The notes under the pieces: generated by a model
The model's input: the letters and a program-made list of their open reading frames with translations, nothing else
Told to the model about the DNA's origin: nothing
The model's database searches: none
Made by a program: the position numbers and the translations under genes
Part shown: positions 15,674 to 25,735 of the stretch, in pieces
Position numbering within the stretch: the stretch's first letter is position 1
Layout: every line of letters begins with the position of its first letter
NCBI RefSeq assembly: GCF_003116135.1
Contig: NZ_PDOA01000005.1
Location: forward strand, 124,001 to 188,000
Source of the DNA: Teichococcus aestuarii
Lineage (GTDB): Bacteria; Pseudomonadota; Alphaproteobacteria; Acetobacterales; Acetobacteraceae
Direction of reading: 5' to 3'
DNA: 64,000 nt

Positions 15674-18388
15674 ATGCGCCCCTCCGCCGTTGAGGTCGCG
15701 CTCCGGTACCGCGCCGCAGGCGCCGTCCTTGTTTTTCCGCCCGCCCGGCCCCTCATCTGGCGACAGGTGTCATGCGGTCTGCCCAGGGATTCTTGTCCAT
15801 TGCGCTCTGCCTTCGCTCCCACGGAATTTGAGGCATGGCTGGAGGCTGCGCCGCATCCCTACGTGGTGATGGATGCCCGCTTCGTCCTCGTCTGGGCCAA
15901 CCGCGCCTATCTCCGTGTCACAGAGCGGCAGGCGGAGGACATCCTCGGCCGCAACATCTTCGATGCCTTCCCCTCCGGCCCGCACGATCCGAACGGGGAG
16001 GGCGCGCGGCAGCTCCGCAAGTCGCTGCAGACGGTGTTGCAGACCCGCGCGCAACATACCCTGGCGCTGATCCGCTACGCCATTCCCCGCACTGACAACA
16101 ACAGCGGCACGCTATTCGAGGAGCGCTTCTGGAGCGCCACGCACACCCCGATCCTCGATGCGGATGGCGAGGTCCGCTACATCCTCCAGCAGACCGACGA
16201 CGTGACCGAGATCCAGGCGCTGCGCCGCCGGGTCCACATGAGCTCCGAGCAGGGCGAGGCCGGCCTGGATGCGGAGGCCTCGCTGGAGGGCGCCGTGTTC
16301 CGCCGGGCGCAGGAGGTGCAGGCGGCGAACTGGGCGCTGGATGCCGAGCGGACGCAGCTGCGCCGCCTCGTCGAGCAGGCCCCCGCCTTCGCCGCCTTCC
16401 TGCGCGGGCCGGACCATACCTTCGAGATCGCCAACGAGGCCTATCTCAGCCTGGTCGGGCATGACGACATCCTCGGCAAGCCGGTGCGCCATGCCCTGCC
16501 GGAACTGAGCGGGCAGCCCTTCTTCGGGATACTCGACGAGGTCTACGCCACCGGCCGCGCCTTCAACGGCCGTTCCATGCCCGCCTCCCTGCGCCAGCTC
16601 GGCGGCGCCGAGATCGTCGAGCGCTTCCTCGACTTCGTCTTCCAGCCGATCCTCGACAGTGACGGCCAGGTGTCCGGCATCTTCGTGCTGGGCTACGACA
16701 TCACCGAGCAGAAGCGCGTCGCGGACGAGCTGGAACTCTACAAGAACCAGCTCGAGGAGATGGTGCGCGTGCGCACCCGCGCGCTGGAGGAGAGCGAGGC
16801 CGAGCGCCGCCGCACCGAGGCCGCGCTGCGCCAGAGCCAGAAGATGGAGGCCATCGGCCAGCTCACCGGCGGCGTGGCGCACGACTTCAACAACCTGCTG
16901 CAGATCCTGAGCGGCAACCTGCAGATGCTGCAACGGGCCCAGCTTTCCGCCGGCGACCTGCGCCGGCTGGATGCGGCGCTGGGCGCGGTGGACCGCGGCG
17001 CCAAGCTGTCCTCGCAGCTGCTCGCCTTCGCCCGCCGCCAGCCGCTGGAGCCCCGCCCGGTCAATCTCGGCCGGCTGGTGCGCGAGATGGACGACCTGCT
17101 GCGCCGCGCCCTGGGCGAGGCGATCGAGCTGGAGACCGTCATCGCCGGCGGGCTGTGGAACACCCTGGCCGATCCGGACCAGGTGCAGAACGCCCTGCTG
17201 AACCTGGCGGTGAACGCGCGCGATGCGATGGACGGCACGGGGCGCCTGACCATCGAGGCCGGCAACGCCATGCTGGACGATTTCTACGCCCTGCAGCATG
17301 AGGAGGTGAAGGCGGGCCAGTACGTCATGCTCGCCGTCTCCGACACCGGCGCCGGCATTCCGCCCGAGCTGCTGGAAAAGGTGTTCGAGCCCTTCTTCAC
17401 CACCAAGCGGGAAGGGCGCGGCACCGGCCTCGGCCTCTCCATGGTCTATGGCTTCGTCAAGCAGAGCCAGGGCCACATCAAGATCTATTCTGAGCTGGGC
17501 CAGGGCACCACGGTGCGCATCTACCTGCCGCGCAGCCGCGAGGCGGAGGAGGTGCTGCCGCCGCTCACCCTGTCGCCGGTGGAGGGGGGCAGCGAGACCA
17601 TCCTGGTGGTGGAGGACGACCCGGTGGTGCAGGCCACTGTCGTCGATATGCTGAACGACCTCGGCTACACCGTGCTGCGGGCCTCGGACGGACAGAGCGC
17701 GCTCACCCTGGCGCGCAGCGGCGTCTCCATCGACCTGCTCTTCACCGATGTGGTGATGCCGGGGCCGGTGCGCGCGCCCGACCTGGCGCGGCAGGTGCAG
17801 GTCATGCTGCCGCACGCGGCCGTGCTGTTCACCTCGGGCTACACCGAGAACGCCATCGTCCATGGCGGGCGGCTCGACCCGGGCGTCAGCCTGCTCTCCA
17901 AGCCCTACCGGCGCGAGGATCTGGCGCGCAAGATCCGCCACACCCTCAACAACCGCCGGCAGGCCCTGGCCGCCGCCGCCTCGCCGCGCGTTCCCGTGCC
18001 CGCCTACCGCTCCCCGGCCGAGACCGCTCCGGCCGGCGCCATCCGCGTGCTGCTGGTGGAGGACGACCCGCTGATCCTGATGGACACCGAGGACATGCTC
18101 TCCGCCCTCGGCTTCCAGGCGGTGGGCGTGCGGGACGGCCGCGCCGCCCTGCGGGTGCTGGAGCGCGAGGGCTTCGACGTGCTGCTGACCGATATCGGCC
18201 TGCCGGGCCTTTCCGGCCCGGATCTGGCGCGGCAGGCGCTGGCGCGCTGGCCGGGGCTGCGCATCGTCTTCGCCTCCGGCTATGGCGGGCAGCAGGCGGC
18301 GGCGGGGCTTTCGGGCGCGCTGTTCCTCACCAAGCCCTACGGCATGCGCGATCTCGAGGCGGCCATCCAGCGCGCCGCCGCGGCCTGA
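15674..18388 (+). CDS. Hybrid sensor histidine kinase, PAS-PAS-HK-REC-REC
   Basis: This 904-residue soluble-looking kinase has PAS-like sensors at about 55-175 and 235-355, a coiled coil, and a HisKA domain with the phospho-acceptor His in GGVAHDFNN (near 402). The ATPase domain has N box [11 protein letters not shown]1 DTGAGIP and G2 GRGTGLGLS. Two receivers follow: one with phospho-Asp near 692 ([10 protein letters not shown]), one with Asp near 840 (LLTDIGLPG). No membrane segment is obvious, so it senses a cytoplasmic signal. GCAGGAGGGT precedes the ATG. Two receivers suggest branching to other phosphorelay proteins such as the Hpt protein at 25306. Confidence 0.92.
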   Translation: MRPSAVEVALRYRAAGAVLVFPPARPLIWRQVSCGLPRDSCPLRSAFAPTEFEAWLEAAPHPYVVMDARFVLVWANRAYLRVTERQAEDILGRNIFDAFPSGPHDPNGEGARQLRKSLQTVLQTRAQHTLALIRYAIPRTDNNSGTLFEERFWSATHTPILDADGEVRYILQQTDDVTEIQALRRRVHMSSEQGEAGLDAEASLEGAVFRRAQEVQAANWALDAERTQLRRLVEQAPAFAAFLRGPDHTFEIANEAYLSLVGHDDILGKPVRHALPELSGQPFFGILDEVYATGRAFNGRSMPASLRQLGGAEIVERFLDFVFQPILDSDGQVSGIFVLGYDITEQKRVADELELYKNQLEEMVRVRTRALEESEAERRRTEAALRQSQKMEAIGQLTGGVAHDFNNLLQILSGNLQMLQRAQLSAGDLRRLDAALGAVDRGAKLSSQLLAFARRQPLEPRPVNLGRLVREMDDLLRRALGEAIELETVIAGGLWNTLADPDQVQNALLNLAVNARDAMDGTGRLTIEAGNAMLDDFYALQHEEVKAGQYVMLAVSDTGAGIPPELLEKVFEPFFTTKREGRGTGLGLSMVYGFVKQSQGHIKIYSELGQGTTVRIYLPRSREAEEVLPPLTLSPVEGGSETILVVEDDPVVQATVVDMLNDLGYTVLRASDGQSALTLARSGVSIDLLFTDVVMPGPVRAPDLARQVQVMLPHAAVLFTSGYTENAIVHGGRLDPGVSLLSKPYRREDLARKIRHTLNNRRQALAAAASPRVPVPAYRSPAETAPAGAIRVLLVEDDPLILMDTEDMLSALGFQAVGVRDGRAALRVLEREGFDVLLTDIGLPGLSGPDLARQALARWPGLRIVFASGYGGQQAAAGLSGALFLTKPYGMRDLEAAIQRAAAA

Positions 18389-18426
18389 GCCTCCTGCCCC
18401 GCCATCCGGCCGGCCGGCCGGAGGCG

Positions 18427-19125
18427 GTGCGGCTGCGCGCCGGCGCGGCCTCGCCCGCCCTGGCCTGCCCGGTGCGCTGGCGCCCGCTGGCGCGCGCCCG
18501 GCATGTCTCGCTGCGCATCGACCCGGTGGCGGGGGTGGTGGTCGTTGTCCTGCCGCCGCAGGCGGGCCGCCGGGCCGGGCTGGCGCTGCTGCGGCGGCAC
18601 GCCGAATGGGTGGCGCGGGAGATGGCGGCGCTGGCGCCGCGCCGGCCGCTCGGGCCAGGCGCGCTGGTGCCGCTGGGCGATGTGCCGCACCCCATCCTGC
18701 ACCGCCCCGGCCACCCCGCCGGCCCGGCCGAGCTGCTCGGCGGCCGCATCCTGGTGGGGGGCGCCGCGGAGGCGCTGCCGCGCCGCGTGCTGGAGCTGCT
18801 GCGGGCCGAGGCCGGCCGGCGCATCGCGCCGCGGGTGCGGCGCCACGCGGCGGCGCTGGCGGTGGCGCCTTCTGCCGTGCGGCTGAAGGATACGCGCAGC
18901 CGCTGGGGCAGCTGCGCGCCGGATGGCACGCTGGCCTTCTCCTGGCGGCTGGTGATGGCGCCGGGCTGGGTGCTCGACTCGGTGGTGGCGCATGAGGTGG
19001 CGCATCTTTCCGAGCGGAACCACTCGCCGCGCTTCTGGGCGCAGCTCGGCCGCCTGGCGCCGCGCCACGAGGGTGCGCGAGAGTGGTTGCGCCGGCACGG
19101 GCCGGGGCTGCTGCGCATCGGCTGA
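18427..19125 (+). CDS. YgjP/SprT-like metal-dependent hydrolase
   Basis: The protein (232 residues from a GTG) belongs to the YgjP family of zinc metallopeptidase-like proteins: TRSRWGSCAPDGTLAFSWRL, then the HExxH motif AHEVAHL and a downstream RNHSPRFW. The known family substrate is unclear. The start is uncertain: the GTG at 18427 has GGAGG only three bases away, and a GTG near 18472 is possible. It begins close behind the kinase gene and may be co-transcribed with it. Confidence 0.85.
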   Translation: MRLRAGAASPALACPVRWRPLARARHVSLRIDPVAGVVVVVLPPQAGRRAGLALLRRHAEWVAREMAALAPRRPLGPGALVPLGDVPHPILHRPGHPAGPAELLGGRILVGGAAEALPRRVLELLRAEAGRRIAPRVRRHAAALAVAPSAVRLKDTRSRWGSCAPDGTLAFSWRLVMAPGWVLDSVVAHEVAHLSERNHSPRFWAQLGRLAPRHEGAREWLRRHGPGLLRIG

Positions 19126-19244
19126 GGCCGGCGGGCAGGGCGCCAGGCGGGGCGAGGAGGGGGGGAAGGGCGCTTCCCGCCCGGCGGCGGCCCTGCCATA
19201 CCGGCGGCGCAGCGGCAGCCCGTTGCCGCGCAGGGAGACCCGCC

Positions 19245-19997
19245 ATGATTCTTCTCGTCACCGGGGCGAGCGCCGGGTTCGGTGCCGCCATCGCCCGCCG
19301 CTTCGCGCAGCAGGAGGAGGGCGCGCGCATCATCGCCGCCGGCCGCCGGCAGGACCGCCTGGAGGCGCTGGCCGCCGAGCTGGGCCGGGAAAAGGTGCTG
19401 CCCCTGGTGCTGGACGTGCGCGACGGCGCCGCCGTCGCCGCCGCCATCGCCGGCCTGCCGCCCGCCTGGGCGGAGATCGACCTGCTGGTGAACAATGCCG
19501 GCCTCGCCCTCGGCCTGGAGCCTGCCCAGCGCGCCAGCCTCGAGGACTGGGAGACGATGATCGACACCAACGTGAAGGGCCTCGTCGCCGTCACCCACGC
19601 GGTGCTGCCGGGCATGGTGGCGCGCAACCGCGGCCATGTCGTCAACATCGGCTCCACCGCCGGCGAGTGGCCCTATCCGGGCGGCAACGTCTATGGCGCC
19701 ACCAAGGCCTTCGTCCGGCAGTTCAGCCTGAACCTGCGCGCCGACCTGTTCGGCACCGCCGTGCGGGTGACGGATGTCGAGCCCGGCCTGGTCGGCGGCA
19801 CGGAGTTCTCGAAGGTGCGCTTCGGCGACGAGGCGCGGGCCGCGGCCGTCTACCAGGGCACCGAGGCGCTGACGCCGGAGGACATCGCCGATGCCGTCCA
19901 CTGGGTGGCCTCGCGCCCGGCGCGGGTGAACGTGAACACGCTGCAGGTGATGCCGGTCTGCCAGAGCTTCGGCCCGCTGCGCGTGCACCGGGACTAG
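19245..19997 (+). CDS. ydfG: YdfG-type short-chain dehydrogenase
   Basis: The 250-residue SDR has the cofactor loop TGASAGFG, the NNAG motif, the catalytic S in IGSTAGEWPYPGG and YxxxK in YGATKAF. The end with TLQVMPVCQSFGPL closely fits YdfG, an NADP-dependent oxidoreductase acting on L-serine, L-allo-threonine and 3-hydroxy acids (and malonic semialdehyde in E. coli). The ATG at 19245 has CAGGGAGA upstream. Stand-alone gene with a GC-rich leader of about 120 bases. Confidence 0.88.
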   Translation: MILLVTGASAGFGAAIARRFAQQEEGARIIAAGRRQDRLEALAAELGREKVLPLVLDVRDGAAVAAAIAGLPPAWAEIDLLVNNAGLALGLEPAQRASLEDWETMIDTNVKGLVAVTHAVLPGMVARNRGHVVNIGSTAGEWPYPGGNVYGATKAFVRQFSLNLRADLFGTAVRVTDVEPGLVGGTEFSKVRFGDEARAAAVYQGTEALTPEDIADAVHWVASRPARVNVNTLQVMPVCQSFGPLRVHRD

Positions 19998-20042
19998 CGG
20001 CGGGGCCAGCGGCGGAAGGCGGGCGGCGGAAGGCGGGCGGCT

Positions 20043-22376
20043 TCAGGCCGCCGCGCTGCCGCGCAGGCCCAGCTCCTCCGGCGGCAGCGGCAGGCCGAAC
20101 AGGTAGCCCTGCGCCTCGGCGCAGCCCTCGGCATGCAGCAGGGCGCGCTGCTCCTCGGTCTCCACCCCTTCGGCCAGGACCGGCACGCCGAGCCCCTGGC
20201 CGATCGCCAGCACGGCGCGCAGGATGGTCATGGCCTGGCGGTTGCTGCCGATCTCGCGCAGGAAGCTGCGGTCGAGCTTGATCTTGTCGAAGGTGAAGGC
20301 GCGCAGCGTGCCGAGCGACGAGTAGCCGGTGCCGAAATCGTCCATCGCCACCTGCACGCCCAGCGCCTTGATCTGGCCCAGCATCTCCTGGGCCCGCTCC
20401 TGGTCCTGCATCAGGATGGTCTCGGTGATCTCCAGCTCCAGCCGGCCCGGCGGCAGGCGGGTCTCGGCCAGGATGGTGGCGATGGTCTGCGGCAGATCGG
20501 GCTGCAGGAACTGCAGGGGAGACAGGTTCACCGCCACCCGGCCCATGCGCGGCTCGGCGGCAGCGGCGGCGCAGGCGGAGCGCAGCGCCCATTCGCCGAG
20601 GGTCAGGATCAGCCCGCTCTCCTCGGCCAGCGGGATGAACTCGGCCGGCGGGACGAAGCCGCGCACCGGGTGCTGCCAGCGCATCAGCGCCTCGAAGCCG
20701 GTGCGCCGGCCGGTCGCCAGCTCCACCTGCGGCTGGTAGAACAGGCGGAGCTGCCCGTCCGCCAGGGCGCTGCGCAGATCCTCTGCCAACCGGCGGCGCA
20801 CCCGCACGCTGGCGTCCATCTCCGTCTGGTAGAAGCAGGCGCCGCCGCTGCGCAGGGTCTTGGCGCGGCGCATCGCCACGTCGGAATCGGCGAGCAGCGC
20901 CTCGCCTGTCCTCGCATCCAGCGGGAACAGCGCGACGCCGATGCCGGCGCTGACCAGGATCTCCGAATGCCCGGCCCAGTGCGGCTGGTGCGCCAGCGCC
21001 TCCAGCGCGTCGAGCAGGCCGCGCAGCTCGCCCTCGGCCGTGTAGGGCACCAGCAGGGCGAACTCGTCGCCGCCGAGGCGCCCCGCCACGCCGCCGGCCG
21101 GCACCAGGACGGAGAGCTGCCGGGCATAGCTGCGCAGCACCCCGTCGCCGGCCATGTGGCCATGCAGGTCGTTGATCTCCTTGAACCGGTCCAGGCCCAG
21201 CCGGATCAGCGCCACGCTCTGCCGCGCCCCGCCGGCGGCACGCAGCGTCTGCTCCAGCTGCTGGGTGAAGCGGGCGCGGTTGGGCAGGCCGGTCAGCGCG
21301 TCGTGCAGCGCCAGGTGGCGGATGCGCCGCTCCTGCTCGCGCCGCTCCCGCAGGTCGCGCAGCGCGAAGACGCGCTTGCCCGGGCGCGGCACGTTCTCGC
21401 GCACCACCAGCTCCACATCCAGCAGCGTGCCGTCGGCGCGGCGCAGCTGGGTTTCCACCGTCGCCTCCGGCTGGCCCTCCGGCAGGTGCAGCGGCGGCAG
21501 CAGCGTGCCGGGCATCTCCTGCCCCAGCAGCTGGGCGCGCGGCAGGCCGACCATCGCCTGGAAGCTCTGGTTGGCTTCCAGGATGCGGCCATCCCGCACG
21601 ATGGCCAGCCCCTCGATCGCGGAGTCGACGAGGCGGCGCATGCGCAGCATGCCGTCCTCCTCGTTGCGGTGGTCGATCAGGTAGGCGGCGGCGGCGGCGG
21701 CCATCACCATCAGCGCCACCAGCCCGACCGTCAGCGCCAGGGCGGCCTGGGTGCCATTGTCGGGCATGTCCAGCGGCAGCGGCAGCACCAGCACCGCCGC
21801 CATGCCGGTGAAGTGCAGGAGGAAGATGCCGGTGCCGAACAGCAGCGCGCCTTCCAGGGTGCTTCGCCAGCCGGTGCCGCGCAGGCTGCGCCAGACCGCC
21901 GCCATGCCGAACAGCACCGACAGCGCGAGCGAGGCGGCCAGGTAGAAGCGGTCATACGTCACCACGCCGCTGGCGCCATAGGCCAGCATGCCGGTGTAGT
22001 GCATGGCGCCGACGCCCGCCCCCACCACCGCACCGCCCAGCAGCGCCGCGCCGCGCGCCGGCCCCACCGCGATGGCGAAGCCGCCGGTGCAGGCGAGGAT
22101 GGCGATGACCAGCGAGACCAGGGTCAGCAGCGGCTCGAATCCCAGCCGGGTGCCGGGCCCGTAGGCCAGGATGCCGATGAAATGGGTGCACCAGATGGCC
22201 GAGCCGCCGGCCATGCCGGCCAGCAGCAGCCAGCCGCCGCGCGACCACGAGCCGGCCTGCAAGGCACGCCGCAGCACGCCCAGCGCCACGACCGAGCCCG
22301 CCAGGCACACAATGGCCGCCAGCAGCACCAGCCGCAGGTCATGCTGTTCCGTAATGCACCGGTAGACCTGCATCAT
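20043..22376 (-). CDS. MHYT-PAS-GGDEF-EAL cyclic-di-GMP protein
   Basis: A 777-residue inner-membrane protein. The N-terminal ~230 residues contain an MHYT sensor with repeated His-rich membrane helices (CTHFIGILAYG, MHYTGMLAYG, LHFTGMAAVL), proposed to sense gases through copper. A PAS-like segment follows, then GGDEF (RLGGDEFALLV near 434, catalytic motif intact) and EAL (GFEALMRW near 562, ITETILM, DDFGTGYSSLG, EGVET). Both cyclase and phosphodiesterase motifs look competent. Divergent from the next kinase gene over a gap of about 195 bases. Confidence 0.94.
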   Translation of the reverse strand: MMQVYRCITEQHDLRLVLLAAIVCLAGSVVALGVLRRALQAGSWSRGGWLLLAGMAGGSAIWCTHFIGILAYGPGTRLGFEPLLTLVSLVIAILACTGGFAIAVGPARGAALLGGAVVGAGVGAMHYTGMLAYGASGVVTYDRFYLAASLALSVLFGMAAVWRSLRGTGWRSTLEGALLFGTGIFLLHFTGMAAVLVLPLPLDMPDNGTQAALALTVGLVALMVMAAAAAAYLIDHRNEEDGMLRMRRLVDSAIEGLAIVRDGRILEANQSFQAMVGLPRAQLLGQEMPGTLLPPLHLPEGQPEATVETQLRRADGTLLDVELVVRENVPRPGKRVFALRDLRERREQERRIRHLALHDALTGLPNRARFTQQLEQTLRAAGGARQSVALIRLGLDRFKEINDLHGHMAGDGVLRSYARQLSVLVPAGGVAGRLGGDEFALLVPYTAEGELRGLLDALEALAHQPHWAGHSEILVSAGIGVALFPLDARTGEALLADSDVAMRRAKTLRSGGACFYQTEMDASVRVRRRLAEDLRSALADGQLRLFYQPQVELATGRRTGFEALMRWQHPVRGFVPPAEFIPLAEESGLILTLGEWALRSACAAAAAEPRMGRVAVNLSPLQFLQPDLPQTIATILAETRLPPGRLELEITETILMQDQERAQEMLGQIKALGVQVAMDDFGTGYSSLGTLRAFTFDKIKLDRSFLREIGSNRQAMTILRAVLAIGQGLGVPVLAEGVETEEQRALLHAEGCAEAQGYLFGLPLPPEELGLRGSAAA

Positions 22377-22571
22377 GCGCCGCGGCCTTTCATTCTCCTG
22401 GCGATCGTCCGGCCGGGACGGCGCCGGCGAAGCTGCATGCTTATCTGAGTGGGCCGGGAATTACCAAAATGTTTGCTAGGGACCCGGCGACGGCGGCGGA
22501 TGAACGCGCCGCGCGAAAGACCGGCTTTCCTTCTCACGCTCCGGGGCGCGGGCATTGTAAGAAGGCCGCCC

Positions 22572-25223
22572 ATGCCCTCCGTTGTCATGCCCCTCAACCG
22601 CTGGCTGCGCTTCCTGGGTCTCGGCCCCCTGCCGCGCCACGAGCCGCGGCCGTGGCTGCTGTTCAGCACCGCCGCCCTGCTGGCCGGCCTCTGCATCGCC
22701 GCCTGCTACAGCCTGCTGCGCGAGCGCGTTGTGCAGGACACCGCCGCCCAGGCCGGGCTGCTGGCGCGCGGCGTGGCCGGCGGCGTGGCGGAGCAGCTCT
22801 CGCGCGAGCTGCGGGAGGTGGATCTGCTGCTGCAGGACCTCGCCGCCGGCCTGCCCGGCGGCGCGGCCATCGCCGAGGCTGACCCGGCGGAGGCGCTGCG
22901 GCCGCTCCTGCCGCGCCTGCGGGCCCTGCCGCAGCTGCGCGCCGTCCTGGTGGCCGACGCCCAGGGCAGGGTGGTCGCCGCCAGCGCCGCCGCGCTGCTG
23001 GAGCAGGGCCTGGCGGACCGCGAGTGGTTCCGGCTGCTGCGCGTCAGCGCGCCGCTGCTGCGGGTCGGCCAGCCGGAGGCGGGGCGCCTGCTCGGCCCCC
23101 CCGGCGGCAGCACCCCGCTCGACATCGCCCGGCGCGGCGGCTGGAGCATTCCGGTGGCGCGGCCGCTGCTGGCGCCCGCGGGCGGCTTCCGCGGCGCCGC
23201 CATCGCCCTGCTGGCGCCCGAGCACCTGCTCGGCCTGTCGCGGCAGCAGGGCGCGGCCTTCGGCATGAGCCTGCGCCTGCACAGCGGCAACGGGCTGCTG
23301 CTGGGCCGCTCCGATGGCGGGACGGAGGGTATCGGCGTGCTGAACGCCAGCGCCTGGCCGTTCCGCGACTTCCTGCCCCGACGCGAGAGCGGTGCGTGGG
23401 AGGGGCCGGACCAGGACGGGCGCGAGGTGATCGCGGCCTTCGCCATGACCCGCCCGGCCGGGCTGGTGGTGGAGGTGGCGCAGGACCGCGACCTGGCCCT
23501 GGCCGCCGCCCGGCGCTGGTCGGGGCTGCTGCTGCTGGCGCTGGGCGGGCTCGGCCTGCTCGTGCTGGCCGCCTTCTGGCTGATGTTCCGACAGGCCTCG
23601 GCGCTGAAGCGTCAGGGCGCGGCGCTGGCCAGGAGCGAGGCCGCCGCCCGTGCCGGCAGCCGCGCCAAGGAGGAGTTCCTGGCGGCGATGAGCCACGAGA
23701 TCCGCACGCCGATGAACGGCGTGATCGGCGTCACCGGCCTGCTGATGGACACGCCGCTGGAGCCGGGCCAGCGCCGCTATGCCGAGACCATCCAGCGCAG
23801 CGCCGAGCACCTGCTGATGCTGCTCAACGACATCCTGGACTTCTCCAAGCTGGAGGCCGGCGCTGTCGCGCATGAGCGGATCGCCTTCGACCTGGAGGCG
23901 GAGATCGCCACCATCGTCGAGCTGTTCGCGCCGCGCGCCCAGGCCAGGGGCGTGGCGCTGCTCTGCGACCTGGCGCCGGACCTGCCGGCGCAGGTGCTGG
24001 GCGACCCGGGGCGGTTCCGGCAGATCCTGTTCAACCTCGTCGGCAATGCGGTGAAGTTCACGGAATCGGGCTGGATCCTGCTGGAGGTGGAGGCGGTGGC
24101 GATGCCGGCCGGCCGGCACGAGGCGGGGCCATGCTGGCGGCTGAGCTGCGGCGTGCTGGACACCGGCATCGGCCTCGACCCCGCCAGCATCCCGACGCTG
24201 TTCGAGCGCTTCACCCAGGCCGATGCCTCGATCAGCCGGCGCTATGGCGGCACCGGGCTGGGCCTGGCCATCTGCCGGCGGCTGCTGGAGATGATGGGCG
24301 GCGGCATCAGCGCCGCGCCGCGGCCCGGCGGCGGCAGCGCGTTCCGCTTCCACCTGGAGGCCGGCCTCGCTCCCGCCCTTCCCGCTACCTCGGGGGGCGC
24401 TGCGGCCCCGCAGGCCGGCAACCCCTTGTCCGGGCAGCGCGTGCTGGCGGTGGACGGGCTGGCGGCGCAGCGCGAGATCCTGCAGCGCCAGCTCGAGGCG
24501 ATGGGCACCGTGCCGCTGGTGGTGGCCGATGCGGCGGCGGCGCTGGCGGCGCTGCGCCGGCAGCGCTTCGCCCTGGCGCTGATCGAGCATGGGGGGGAAA
24601 GCCGCTCCGGCCCGGCCCTGGCCAGCCAGATGCAGGAGGCCGCCGGCGCCGCGGCCCCCGCCATGCTGCTCTGCGGCGCAGGCCCGGGAGCGGAGGAGGC
24701 GGAGGGCCTGCCCTGCCTGCCGCGTGCCGTCCTGCCGCAGCGCCTGCGGCGGGCCCTGGAGGCGGCGCTGGCGCCGGCGGAAGAGGCGCCGCGCCGGCCC
24801 CTGCCGCCCGCCGCCGGGGAGAGTCCCGAGCTGGGCCTGCGCGTGCTGCTGGTGGAGGACAACGCCACCAACCAGCTCGTCATGCGCGCGCTGCTGGATC
24901 GCTGCGGCTGCACCGTGGCGCTGGCGCAGGATGGCGGGCAGGCCGTCGCCGCCGCCATGGCGGCGGCCTACGACGTCATCATCATGGATCTGCAGATGCC
25001 GGTGATGGACGGGCTGGCGGCGACGCGGGCCATCCGTGCCCGGCCGGGCCCCTGCCAGGGCAGCCGCATCATCGGCCTGACCGCCGCCGTGGGACCGGAT
25101 TACGAGCGCCAGTGCCGCGAGGCGGGGATGGACGATTACCTGGCCAAGCCGGTGCAGCGCCCGGCGCTGCTGGGCGCGCTGCTGCGGGTGCTGGAATGGC
25201 GCGGCGCCCGCATGGCGAGCTAG
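22572..25223 (+). CDS. Membrane hybrid sensor histidine kinase with two receiver domains
   Basis: This 883-residue kinase has a membrane segment near 24-46, a periplasmic sensor (about 47-315), a second membrane segment near 316-338, HisKA with [10 protein letters not shown] (His near 376), and an ATPase domain ([23 protein letters not shown]). A receiver-like domain near 620-735 lacks the acceptor Asp ([10 protein letters not shown]), so it is degenerate. The last receiver is complete ([27 protein letters not shown]). The Hpt gene just downstream, on the opposite strand, is a likely relay partner. The ATG at 22572 is chosen; an ATG at 22500 is possible. Confidence 0.91.
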   Translation: MPSVVMPLNRWLRFLGLGPLPRHEPRPWLLFSTAALLAGLCIAACYSLLRERVVQDTAAQAGLLARGVAGGVAEQLSRELREVDLLLQDLAAGLPGGAAIAEADPAEALRPLLPRLRALPQLRAVLVADAQGRVVAASAAALLEQGLADREWFRLLRVSAPLLRVGQPEAGRLLGPPGGSTPLDIARRGGWSIPVARPLLAPAGGFRGAAIALLAPEHLLGLSRQQGAAFGMSLRLHSGNGLLLGRSDGGTEGIGVLNASAWPFRDFLPRRESGAWEGPDQDGREVIAAFAMTRPAGLVVEVAQDRDLALAAARRWSGLLLLALGGLGLLVLAAFWLMFRQASALKRQGAALARSEAAARAGSRAKEEFLAAMSHEIRTPMNGVIGVTGLLMDTPLEPGQRRYAETIQRSAEHLLMLLNDILDFSKLEAGAVAHERIAFDLEAEIATIVELFAPRAQARGVALLCDLAPDLPAQVLGDPGRFRQILFNLVGNAVKFTESGWILLEVEAVAMPAGRHEAGPCWRLSCGVLDTGIGLDPASIPTLFERFTQADASISRRYGGTGLGLAICRRLLEMMGGGISAAPRPGGGSAFRFHLEAGLAPALPATSGGAAAPQAGNPLSGQRVLAVDGLAAQREILQRQLEAMGTVPLVVADAAAALAALRRQRFALALIEHGGESRSGPALASQMQEAAGAAAPAMLLCGAGPGAEEAEGLPCLPRAVLPQRLRRALEAALAPAEEAPRRPLPPAAGESPELGLRVLLVEDNATNQLVMRALLDRCGCTVALAQDGGQAVAAAMAAAYDVIIMDLQMPVMDGLAATRAIRARPGPCQGSRIIGLTAAVGPDYERQCREAGMDDYLAKPVQRPALLGALLRVLEWRGARMAS

Positions 25224-25305
25224 GGAGCCGCGCCTCCGCCGGCCAGGCCGGAGCGTGCTCCCCCCGGCGGAAGCGGGGGGAAGGGCGGGGCCGGCGGCCG
25301 CCGGC

Positions 25306-25659
25306 TCAGCGCGTCGGCGGAGCGGGGGGGTTGCTGCTCAGCGCCACCAGCTCCTGCAGCGTCTCCTGCGCGGCGGTGCCGAGCTGCGGCAGGAGCTGCT
25401 CGGGCGGGGTGGTGTCGCGCGGGTTCATGGCCTGCCGGGCCAGGCTTTCCAGCCGCCGCGCCCCGATGGCGCCGGCGGCGCCGGCCAGGCCGTGCGCGCC
25501 GCGCCGGTAGCCCTCCAGATCTCCCTGCTGCGCCGCCGTGACCATCTGCTCCGCCAGCCGGGCCAGGTCGGCCTCGAAGGTGCGGAGGATATTGACGAAA
25601 ACCTCCGAGGGGAGGTCCTCGGCGAGCTGGCGGGCAATCTGGGGATCAAGAGCATTCAC
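25306..25659 (-). CDS. Histidine phosphotransfer (Hpt) protein
   Basis: A 117-residue helical protein with the Hpt core GYRRGAHGLAGAAGAIGAR, in which the His is the phospho-acceptor (equivalent to AHxLKG). Hpt proteins carry phosphate from a hybrid kinase receiver to a response regulator. It converges on the hybrid kinase ending at 25223, a natural partner. I place the start at a GTG (VNALDPQIARQLAEDL) preceded by AAGGGT; the longer frame upstream looks non-coding. Confidence 0.8.
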   Translation of the reverse strand: MNALDPQIARQLAEDLPSEVFVNILRTFEADLARLAEQMVTAAQQGDLEGYRRGAHGLAGAAGAIGARRLESLARQAMNPRDTTPPEQLLPQLGTAAQETLQELVALSSNPPAPPTR

Positions 25660-25735
25660 AACGCGGACCCTTGCAAACCTGCCATGGCCGGTCAACGCCG
25701 CCAGGTGTGAGACAGGGCAATGTGATGACAGGAGT

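Noticed and set aside
16112-19657. A 1181-residue minus-strand frame over the hybrid kinase
   Set aside because: Shadow of the kinase, YgjP-like and YdfG genes; composition is non-protein-like.
20133-22448. A 771-residue plus-strand frame opposite the GGDEF-EAL gene
   Set aside because: Antisense shadow; the minus strand has complete MHYT, GGDEF and EAL motifs.
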